Source of the DNA: an uncultured Pelagibacteraceae bacterium
Lineage (GTDB): Bacteria; Pseudomonadota; Alphaproteobacteria; Pelagibacterales; Pelagibacteraceae
DNA length: 64,000 bases
Direction: 5' to 3'
Assembly (NCBI GenBank): GCA_902554035.1
Contig: CACDMX010000003.1
Span: 1 to 64,000 of the forward strand
Below, piece after piece: positions 8,643 to 15,795 of this stretch (positions are counted from its first letter, which is position 1; each line of letters starts with the position of its first letter). The notes beneath the pieces were generated by a model. It was not told the origin of the DNA. It saw nothing but the letters and a program-made list of their open reading frames with translations, and searched no databases. The position numbers and the translations under genes are program-made.

Positions 8643-9494
8643 TTAATCCGCTAAACCATCTGTTCTAGCTACATTTCTCTCCAAGTGAATAGGCAAAACT
8701 TTTCCATAAATTGCTTTTGAATGCTCTGGAGTATTTACTCTCCATGGATCTAAAACGTAAGCAGGGATGCACATGTATCTTGATTTTTTTCCTTGTACTT
8801 TTGTTACTCTATGAAGAGTAAATCTTCCCTTAAAAATTTGTAAATCACCTGGCTCTAACTTTAATTGTTTAACTCTTTTTCTATCACCATTTAAAACTTT
8901 TTTTACTTCATCAAAATTTTCGTTACCTGGCTCTCTTATATTTGGACAATATTCAAATATTCCACCCTTATCTGGTTTTTGTATCATTAAACTTAAAGTA
9001 AATTCGCAACTGTCAAAATGCCAAGGTAAAATTCCGTCTGGCTTCATAACATTATAAGCGTGACATGCTAAAGGATCGGCCCATCTATAAATAGGATGAA
9101 CACCTAAGCATGCTGATACAAATTTTAATAATTCGTCAGTTTCGTAAAGATATTTCATTTCAGAATTTTTTGGAAAGCAGTCGGAATTTAAATATCCATT
9201 ATATCTATTCATAAAATTTCTTTTTGGATGATCTTTTGGAAGTTTTGGATCATCTTTTGCGTATAAGTAAGGATTAATACTTTCTTTAGACATATAAACC
9301 TCATCTAATTGTTTTTCTAATTCAGAATTCATAATCTTTAATGACTCGGGTAAAATAAAATTTGGAATTGTTGAGCAACTAAATTGATCGAGTTCTTCTT
9401 TGCATCTTTTAATTAAATTTTTAATTATTGGAGAATTTAAATCGTATATTGGGTATCTTTTTAAATCTATTATCGATTTAAGTCTTTCGTTCAC
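8643..9494 (-). CDS. Fe(II)/2-oxoglutarate-dependent oxygenase (HxD type)
   Basis: This is a 283-residue cupin-fold oxygenase. The iron ligands are visible as His159 and Asp161 (PWHFDSCEFTLSLMIQ) and the distal His228 (TLHRVT), with Arg239 (KSRYMCIPAY) placed to bind 2-oxoglutarate. The arrangement around HFDxxEFTLxLMIQ resembles the ArpA/BesD-like branch rather than classical phytanoyl-CoA hydroxylase. BesD-type halogenases replace the Asp by Gly; the Asp is present here, so hydroxylation is expected, not chlorination. The substrate is unknown, with free amino acids or trimethylated amines possible. It overlaps the nucleotidyltransferase gene by four bases. Confidence 0.8.
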   Translation of the reverse strand: MNERLKSIIDLKRYPIYDLNSPIIKNLIKRCKEELDQFSCSTIPNFILPESLKIMNSELEKQLDEVYMSKESINPYLYAKDDPKLPKDHPKRNFMNRYNGYLNSDCFPKNSEMKYLYETDELLKFVSACLGVHPIYRWADPLACHAYNVMKPDGILPWHFDSCEFTLSLMIQKPDKGGIFEYCPNIREPGNENFDEVKKVLNGDRKRVKQLKLEPGDLQIFKGRFTLHRVTKVQGKKSRYMCIPAYVLDPWRVNTPEHSKAIYGKVLPIHLERNVARTDGLAD

Positions 9495-9865
9495 TTTAAT
9501 TCTCCATCCTCTCGCATTTTAGCTCTGATTTTTGTCGCTGATATTTTTTGTATTTCTTCTGGCATTACTATTTCTTCAATCTTATATCCAACACCTCTTC
9601 CATAACAAATATTAGTTATGTTTGGAACTAACATAACTTTAAATCTTCCTTCAAATTCTGGGTTTAATCTTTCTTCAATTTTTTTTTTAACTGTTTCAAA
9701 ATCAAATGGATTATCATCTACTCCTTGAACATCTCTAATTTGAATACAAACCTGTCCAGTTTTTTTTATTATTTCTTTAAATAAAGCATAGTGGCCATCA
9801 TGAAATGGTTGCCATCTACCAAGCATTTGTGCAGTTGGTTTTTTATTATCCCATTTGTAGCTCAT
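9491..9865 (-). CDS. Small nucleotidyltransferase (adenylyl/cytidylyltransferase-like)
   Basis: The 124-residue protein carries the nucleotidyltransferase HxGH-type signature in LGRWQPFHDGHYALF (residues 15-29) and the second signature ISATKIRAKM (residues 108-117), equivalent to the ISSTxIR motif. It is short for this superfamily, being just the catalytic domain. The partner substrate is unknown. An equally small APS-kinase-like P-loop protein is encoded at 12253-12663 in the same orientation. Kinase and nucleotidyltransferase may serve one pathway that activates a small alcohol or phosphate (inference). Confidence 0.78.
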   Translation of the reverse strand: MSYKWDNKKPTAQMLGRWQPFHDGHYALFKEIIKKTGQVCIQIRDVQGVDDNPFDFETVKKKIEERLNPEFEGRFKVMLVPNITNICYGRGVGYKIEEIVMPEEIQKISATKIRAKMREDGELK

Positions 9866-9896
9866 AAGAGTTTTAGTTTATTCCTAATAAAAAAAA

Positions 9897-12233
9897 TTAA
9901 AAGACTTTATTTAGGTTTATACTCGCTTCTTTACTGTCACCTAAATTAGTTAAATCATCATTTAAATTGAAAGTTAGATCGTATCCATTAATATTTTTCT
10001 TTATTTCAAATTTAGACATCAAATTATCAGATCCATTTAATGAAAACGCATACTCAGTATCCTCATGAGGCAGGTAACCTAAAGCTATATACAAATTGTC
10101 TGTATATCCTGTGCTGAAAGCATGGTTTCTTTCGTAAATAATAAAAACACTGTAGTGCTCTGGAAAAATTATATCTATACCAATTTCACCGTTAAGATTA
10201 TGTAAAGATCCAGTGTGCAATGTATCATTTAACTTAACGCTACCATCCCCAACATAAGAATATTTAAAGTTTGACGATCGATCTAATTCAACTAAATACT
10301 CTAATTTTCCGTGTCTCTTTAAAGTGTATTTATCACTTGATAAATTTTCAACCACTGCCATCGTTGCTCTTAAATTTTTTGTTCGAACATGTTGGTTTTC
10401 AACTTCAATAGCTCCTTTACCTGCTTCTTGATATCCTCTTAATATTGTATGTCCAAAATCAAATTGTCCAGATGGAATAAAGGTTAATTTATCTCTTTTA
10501 TATTCATCTTTAATTTTAAATGTACCATAAATTTGATTTCCAGTTCTTTCTGCTGTTAAGCTTTTGCCATCAAGAACAGTAGTTATATCTGATCTTATTT
10601 TTCCTATTCCAAAGATTTTATCTAGGTATTTTGTGTCATCTTTAATAGGAGATGTACTATAATAAGTAATATTATATGTATTAGAATCTAAATTGCTTCC
10701 AGCGCTACCAACATCAACATCATCATTACCAAATCTAAAAGCTAATCCTTCAAGACTATAATCATCTGTAAATCTATCAAGGCCAAAAGTTAAGGCATTT
10801 GTGTTAATCTCTTTTGCTGATGCAATACTAGTGTCTCCTACTCTTCCAAGTGAAATACTTCCTTCACTCCAGTAAAAATAATTTTTATTTGATATGTTAT
10901 TATTTTTAGTCGCAGATATTTTTTTAATAGATGAAATTGGCACCGCTTTTAAAGATGAAAGCATAGCGTTTGAAAAATTTAATTTAATATTTTGGTTTGA
11001 TAAATTTTGTTTATCTTTGTTTCTTCTAATCCACTTCAATCTATTTAAAGCTGAGTTAGTTGAAAAATTAATTGTTCTTTTTGCTAATTCTATTTGAGCT
11101 AATGCAATACTATGTCTATCATTATTCTCAGTAATTGAAGGACATTTGCCAGCAATAATATTAAAAGGACAAACTAAATCATATTCAATAATTTGATCAA
11201 GACCAGCATTAGGATTTAGGCTTCTGTCTTTAGTTACATACATTTTTAATCCATTTGAGCTAAATGCAATCCCTCTTGGTTGTGAGTTGTTGTAAGCTGA
11301 TAAATTATCAATATCGAAACTACCATCTATTACAAATGATGATGTATCAAAAGCATTTGTTAAGGAAATTTGGAGTATTCTTGAAGTTCCACCATGAGCA
11401 TGATTAACAATAAATAATCTTTTTCCATCAGGTCTAAATCTTAAAGAAGTTGGTCCATGTGCACCAGTTAAGACATTTTCGGTTAATTTTATTCCTGCTG
11501 AAGTGACTAGAGATAAAGATGTCTCTGATAAATCATATGGAGTTGAGAGATTATATTCTAATAATCTACCCCCAACACCATCAGATCCATTATTATCTCT
11601 GTACATTAAAAATAATTTGGTACCATCATTATTTATTTCGATACCTTCAACCAAATTATTTGATCTACCGGTGTTATTATCAGTTCTATCTCCGGCTAAA
11701 CTACCATTTTGAAAATCATTATGATCAAGATTATTAGTTGCTGATGCACGAGTACAAGATGATATATCGTAGGGTGAAGTCAAATTTAGTACATACGCCT
11801 TATCGAAATCTCTATCTTGAACATTACGTCTAGAAACTACTAAAATTTTCATTCCATCACTAGTTATTTCTAAGTCATATAATTGTTGGCCATGATCTCC
11901 TGTATCTAAATTAAATACACATCTTTCACTGTCACCTGCAAAAGTTTTTGTGGATATATCGTATGGTGTAGATAGATTAAATGTAACTATATGTCGTGGA
12001 ACTGTTTCCGTAGCATCTACTTGAGCATAACTTACAAACATTTTTGTTCCATCCTTGTTAAACTCTATACCCGCAGCTAGTCCATAGTCACTATCATCTG
12101 AACCAGTTCCCGAACCACCAGTACCTTTTGTGTTGACAGTTGTTCTTTGATTGAAAGTTACCATTGCTGCAAATGAACTAGTAAAATAAAATAATAGAAA
12201 AAAAATAATGAGAATTTTTTTTAGAATATTCAT
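9897..12233 (-). CDS. Secreted beta-propeller protein with C-terminal outer-membrane beta-barrel (autotransporter-like)
   Basis: The 778-residue protein starts with a signal peptide (hydrophobic residues 5-22, ending SSFAA). Residues of about 30-370 contain five propeller-like repeats: each has a GIEFNKDGTKMFVSY-type strand (variants at 53, 113, 197, 265 and 318) paired with an FNLSTPYDIS-type strand. A linker follows. The last 280 or so residues alternate polar and hydrophobic strands and end in a C-terminal phenylalanine, the usual outer-membrane insertion signal, so an autotransporter or porin-like barrel is likely. The predicted location is the cell surface. The ligand is unknown. It is flanked by a small kinase and a small nucleotidyltransferase on the same strand. 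Confidence 0.72.
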   Translation of the reverse strand: MNILKKILIIFFLLFYFTSSFAAMVTFNQRTTVNTKGTGGSGTGSDDSDYGLAAGIEFNKDGTKMFVSYAQVDATETVPRHIVTFNLSTPYDISTKTFAGDSERCVFNLDTGDHGQQLYDLEITSDGMKILVVSRRNVQDRDFDKAYVLNLTSPYDISSCTRASATNNLDHNDFQNGSLAGDRTDNNTGRSNNLVEGIEINNDGTKLFLMYRDNNGSDGVGGRLLEYNLSTPYDLSETSLSLVTSAGIKLTENVLTGAHGPTSLRFRPDGKRLFIVNHAHGGTSRILQISLTNAFDTSSFVIDGSFDIDNLSAYNNSQPRGIAFSSNGLKMYVTKDRSLNPNAGLDQIIEYDLVCPFNIIAGKCPSITENNDRHSIALAQIELAKRTINFSTNSALNRLKWIRRNKDKQNLSNQNIKLNFSNAMLSSLKAVPISSIKKISATKNNNISNKNYFYWSEGSISLGRVGDTSIASAKEINTNALTFGLDRFTDDYSLEGLAFRFGNDDVDVGSAGSNLDSNTYNITYYSTSPIKDDTKYLDKIFGIGKIRSDITTVLDGKSLTAERTGNQIYGTFKIKDEYKRDKLTFIPSGQFDFGHTILRGYQEAGKGAIEVENQHVRTKNLRATMAVVENLSSDKYTLKRHGKLEYLVELDRSSNFKYSYVGDGSVKLNDTLHTGSLHNLNGEIGIDIIFPEHYSVFIIYERNHAFSTGYTDNLYIALGYLPHEDTEYAFSLNGSDNLMSKFEIKKNINGYDLTFNLNDDLTNLGDSKEASINLNKVF

Positions 12234-12252
12234 AAAAAAAATATTTAATATC

Positions 12253-12663
12253 TTATTTTTTTAGATCTTCAAATATCTTTGGTGCCCAAAGTTGTGCATC
12301 TTGAGAAGTGACATGAAAGTTATATTTTTCGGGCTTTATAAACATTTGGTTAGTATCTTCAAATCTTCCTTCTTTAATTGTATCTACCCAAACTACATAA
12401 TCTGCAGGAAATAATTTTCTTGCTTCAGGTGTTGGGCATATAAAATCTGCAACTACGTAATTACCTTCACTTTTTAATTTTAAAGCAAAGTCTGCCATTC
12501 TCCTTGCTTGTCTTGTTCTTCCTTCTGGTGAAAAATCCCAATCGTTTGCGGCTTTTCTAACTTCATCTGCATTAAGTCTTTTAGCATTAATCATTGGCGC
12601 TAAAGTCTCTGCAAGAGTTGTTTTGCCTGCACCCGGCAGGCCCATTATTAAAATAATTTTCAT
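12253..12663 (-). CDS. APS-kinase-like P-loop kinase
   Basis: The 136-residue protein has a Walker A motif, GLPGAGKTTLAETLA (residues 8-22), a DEV segment near residue 33 and the RRMADFALKLKSEGNYVVADF stretch cut at residues 54-74, which resembles adenylylsulfate kinase. It is shorter than true CysC (about 200 residues) and has no sulfurylase neighbour, so classical sulfate activation is doubtful. It more likely phosphorylates a small alcohol. Its stop lies 19 bp from the propeller-barrel gene, and its start overlaps the DddP-like stop by one base. Confidence 0.75.
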   Translation of the reverse strand: MKIILIMGLPGAGKTTLAETLAPMINAKRLNADEVRKAANDWDFSPEGRTRQARRMADFALKLKSEGNYVVADFICPTPEARKLFPADYVVWVDTIKEGRFEDTNQMFIKPEKYNFHVTSQDAQLWAPKIFEDLKK

Positions 12664-13898
12664 TATATTTTTTCTAAAGGATGATGAGACATAAGCTCTA
12701 GTCCATTTTGTCCCACAAGATACTGTTGTTCTAATTTAACTCCCTCTTTGCCTCCAACTTTACCAATATAACTTTCAACAGTAATTGTCATATTTTTTTG
12801 GAAAGAGCCTCCTCTTTCCCCACCGTCTGTGGGATATTTTATTTGGGGCCATTCATCACAAAGTCCAATTCCATGAACCATGCATGAGTAACGATTACCA
12901 TAATAATCTTCAGGTAACATCCACGACTTAGCAATAAACTCTTTGAAAGACAGACCAGGTTTGATTAGTCTTGCATTATGATCTATTTGATCCATGGCCA
13001 TTGAATATAATTTTTTTTGTTCACCATTAAATTTATGACCTACTACATAAGATCTTGAAATATCAGCACAATATCCATAAGGGCCAACCATATCTGTATC
13101 AAAAGCAACTATTTCTCCTGTTTGCATTACCTTATTACTACTTTCTTGCATCCATGGATTAGTTCTTTCGCCTGATGAAAGTATTCTACATTCAATCCAT
13201 TCTCCACCATGTTCAATGTTTGTTTTGTGAAGTATTGACCAAAGTTCATCCTCGGTCATGCCTGCTTTAAGTTCTTCTCGCATTTTTGCAACACCAATTT
13301 CCGCAACCTCTATAGCTGCCTTCATACACTTTAATTCCTCGGATGACTTAATAACTCTTGCTTGTTCTAAAATTAATTTTGCATCAACCACTTCAATTCC
13401 TGACTTGTTTAAAGCAGTGACTGCTGGTCCATTGATAACATCGATTGCTACTTTTTTACTGTTAAAATAATTATTAGATAAATCTTTTATTTCATTTACC
13501 CACTTTTTAAGCTGAGAACTTGCTTGGTCTCCGTTACTAAAATAATCCCATGTTATTGAAGGTCTAATTTCATCTATTAAACGCAAATGTTTGGATAAAA
13601 TTTCACAATTGAAATATTCATATAAAATCGTTGGTCCATCAACTGGTACAAAACAATATCTAGTTAAATTATGCATATTGTAAACACTCATGTTTACAGT
13701 ATCTAAAGCGTACCTAATATTTACGGGATCAAATAATATACAAGCTTCTAAATCATTTTTTACTAATTCTTTTTTTACTCTATCGAGTCTATATGATCTC
13801 AGTTTATCAAAATTAATTTCATCCTCTCTTAATCTTTTTTTTGTAATAAATTTTGTTTTAAATTTCGCATCTGGAGATATTTTTCTTTTAAATTTCAT
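12663..13898 (-). CDS. dddP: DddP-type DMSP lyase (M24 metallopeptidase fold)
   Basis: The 411 residues have a creatinase/aminopeptidase P fold. The metal-site residues known for DddP are all present with the same local spacing: Asp267, Asp269 and Asp279 in FDTDMVGPYGYCADISRSY, His342 and Asp348 in MVHGIGLCDEW, and Glu375 and Glu390 in the VESYIG and KLEQQY segments. DddP cleaves dimethylsulfoniopropionate to acrylate and dimethyl sulfide and is cytoplasmic. The WIECRILSSGERTNPWMQ segment near 234-251 also fits this family rather than a dipeptidase. The gene directly precedes the small kinase and directly follows the Rieske oxygenase. A related M24 hydrolase with another substrate remains possible. 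Confidence 0.8.
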   Translation of the reverse strand: MKFKRKISPDAKFKTKFITKKRLREDEINFDKLRSYRLDRVKKELVKNDLEACILFDPVNIRYALDTVNMSVYNMHNLTRYCFVPVDGPTILYEYFNCEILSKHLRLIDEIRPSITWDYFSNGDQASSQLKKWVNEIKDLSNNYFNSKKVAIDVINGPAVTALNKSGIEVVDAKLILEQARVIKSSEELKCMKAAIEVAEIGVAKMREELKAGMTEDELWSILHKTNIEHGGEWIECRILSSGERTNPWMQESSNKVMQTGEIVAFDTDMVGPYGYCADISRSYVVGHKFNGEQKKLYSMAMDQIDHNARLIKPGLSFKEFIAKSWMLPEDYYGNRYSCMVHGIGLCDEWPQIKYPTDGGERGGSFQKNMTITVESYIGKVGGKEGVKLEQQYLVGQNGLELMSHHPLEKI

Positions 13899-15074
13899 TT
13901 AAATTAAATTTTGTGCAACCCATTTATGAAAGTGATGGGTTGGATTATCCATAACTGGTGAAAAATTACCACCATTATAAACTGGAGAATTTCTACCAAT
14001 CTGCATCCCTTGTATTATATCAACGTCCTCTTTTTGAATATCTTCCCACTGTTTATGATTTTGCTCCCTCAATGATTTAAATTTATTTGAGTTAGCAGCC
14101 TCTTCTCCCACATAATATATTTCCATATGTTCTAAAGTGTACTCGTGGTTAATCGGTTCTAGCCAGTAAGCATAATAATGATCTTTATGTATGCCCAGCA
14201 TTACATTGGGAAATAAAGCTATATATTCAGCTATATTTTCTTTTTCTTTGGGCCAATTTGGAAAGCAAGGAAACTTTTCATTTCCTTCAAATCTTGGATT
14301 ATAAACAACGGTACCTTGACCTGCAAAACGATTTGGTAATCCTTGAATATGATAGTGATCTTCAATTTTTGAGTATGAGTTTAATCCAGGGTGCACCCAA
14401 GGCAAATGATAACTTTCACAATAATTTTCAATTGCAAATTTCCAATTACATTTTGCATTTAATTTAAAATATCCATAGTCATTAGAATGATTAATTAGAT
14501 CTCTATCTTTTACTGGCCAAAATTCTTCCCATCTATCACTTAAAGGTTTTATATATTCTTCAAAAGAGATTTCGTTATTATTGATGTTTATCATAATAAG
14601 ATCTAACCAAATATAAGATCTTATTTCTTTTAAATTACTTTTTGATTTTTCAAATTTTGGAGTTTCGTGAATATTCATGCCTCCAATATGAGGTGTGGCC
14701 ATTAGTTCGCCCTCTAAATTATATGACCAAGAATGATAAGGGCATCTTATTACGTTTTTAATTTTACCTGGTTTGCTCACCAGCTTTAAACCTCTATGGC
14801 TACAAATGTTATGAAAAACTTTGATTTGATTAGTTTTTGTTCTTACAATTAAAATAGGAATTCCTAACAGATCGATTGGCTTTGCGTCACCAATTTCGGG
14901 CAAAGCACTTGCAACACCAATTACTATCCATTTATCCTCAAATAATTTTTTTCTCTCAATTAATGTATATTCTTTACTTGTATAGCACTCGTTAGGTAAA
15001 CCGTGAGCTTCATGAATAGGCTTACTGACAATATCTAGCTTTTTTTTGTCTATAATATTGTAAATTTCAGACAT
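13899..15074 (-). CDS. Rieske non-heme iron oxygenase, quaternary-amine (CntA/GbcA-like) type
   Basis: The 391-residue alpha subunit has Rieske ligands Cys91-x-His93 (CSHRG) and Cys111-x2-His114 (CPYHSW). The mononuclear iron site is His223, His228 (NYCESYHLPWVHPG) and Asp350 (EDVDIIQGMQIG). The bridging residue next to the iron site is Glu220, not the usual Asp. Carnitine oxygenase CntA and glycine-betaine monooxygenase GbcA share this Glu, so the likely substrate is a quaternary ammonium compound that is demethylated or cleaved. No ferredoxin reductase is encoded nearby. Only one base or fewer separates it from dddP, and three from the methyltransferase. Confidence 0.82.
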   Translation of the reverse strand: MSEIYNIIDKKKLDIVSKPIHEAHGLPNECYTSKEYTLIERKKLFEDKWIVIGVASALPEIGDAKPIDLLGIPILIVRTKTNQIKVFHNICSHRGLKLVSKPGKIKNVIRCPYHSWSYNLEGELMATPHIGGMNIHETPKFEKSKSNLKEIRSYIWLDLIMININNNEISFEEYIKPLSDRWEEFWPVKDRDLINHSNDYGYFKLNAKCNWKFAIENYCESYHLPWVHPGLNSYSKIEDHYHIQGLPNRFAGQGTVVYNPRFEGNEKFPCFPNWPKEKENIAEYIALFPNVMLGIHKDHYYAYWLEPINHEYTLEHMEIYYVGEEAANSNKFKSLREQNHKQWEDIQKEDVDIIQGMQIGRNSPVYNGGNFSPVMDNPTHHFHKWVAQNLI

Positions 15075-15077
15075 GCT

Positions 15078-15707
15078 TTATTTTATCACTTCGTACAAAC
15101 CAAGCCAAGCATTTACATCTTTACTTGCAATATAGTCAGACTTGAAAAATTCTATTTCTTTCCATTTATTTTGATTTTTTAACTCTTCTATTTTCTTATC
15201 AAAGCCATATTCCTCGTGGATACCTTCATTAATAGTAAAACAAATTAAACCTTTGTTTTTTGTGATTCTTATAAATTCATCTAAAGCAGGGGGCTTCACA
15301 TGTCCAAATGTAAAAGTTCCAACGCACATAACTGCATCGTAAACATTATCTTCTGCTTCTATTGATTTGTTTAAATCTACCTTTTCTAACTTTTTATAAA
15401 GACCTCTTGGAACCAAATCCAAAAGTTTTTGAGAAAGATCTGCTCCATAAAAATTTGAAAAACCATATTTCTTTAATTCAACACCAACTAAGCCTGTGCC
15501 ACAACCTGCATCATATATTTTAGCATCTTTATTCTTTTCGTATTTAATAAAAACTTCAGATGTTTCTTTGGGACCGGTATAATTCCAATCAACCATATCT
15601 TTGTCATATTTATTACCTTCGCCCCACTCATCATAATACTTCATGACTTCATCAGTTTTTTTTAATTTATAAATTGGTACTTTGTTCCCTACATCTTTTT
15701 GCGACAT
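15078..15707 (-). CDS. SAM-dependent methyltransferase, class I
   Basis: The 209 residues show the class I SAM fold: motif I IYDAGCGTGLVGVELKKYG near residues 63-81, an acidic motif II in YGADLSQKLLDL near 85-96, and AVMCVGTFTFGHVKPPAL near 123-140. The pattern resembles the METTL27/Williams-Beuren-like Methyltransf_11 group. The substrate is unknown. It sits between a Rieske oxygenase and a dimethylglycine-dehydrogenase-like gene, so a role in methylated amine or sulfonium metabolism is plausible. The 88-bp spacer upstream holds a small hairpin. Confidence 0.8.
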   Translation of the reverse strand: MSQKDVGNKVPIYKLKKTDEVMKYYDEWGEGNKYDKDMVDWNYTGPKETSEVFIKYEKNKDAKIYDAGCGTGLVGVELKKYGFSNFYGADLSQKLLDLVPRGLYKKLEKVDLNKSIEAEDNVYDAVMCVGTFTFGHVKPPALDEFIRITKNKGLICFTINEGIHEEYGFDKKIEELKNQNKWKEIEFFKSDYIASKDVNAWLGLYEVIK

Positions 15708-15730
15708 TTTAGTTTCTCATTTTGTTCCAC

Positions 15731-15748
15731 GTGAATTATTAAATTCAC
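15731..15748. other. Short perfect hairpin in the dehydrogenase-methyltransferase spacer
   Basis: GTGAATT and AATTCAC form a 7-bp perfect stem around the 4-base loop ATTA. It lies in the 88-bp gap downstream of the 801-aa dehydrogenase stop and 24 bp upstream of the methyltransferase start (both minus strand), and overlaps the palindrome CACGTG at 15728-15733. No U-run follows on either strand, so it does not look like an intrinsic terminator. It may be an mRNA processing or attenuation site, or chance in AT-rich sequence. Confidence 0.35.
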
Positions 15749-15795
15749 AATTTTGGATTGCATTAATTTTGATTTTCTCAACCTGCAGTTCATTT

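Noticed and set aside
8643-9494. Amino-acid halogenase of the BesD type
   Set aside because: The iron-binding Asp161 is present; halogenases have Gly or Ala there.
12253-12663. True APS kinase CysC for sulfate assimilation
   Set aside because: Only 136 residues, with no sulfurylase or reductase genes nearby.
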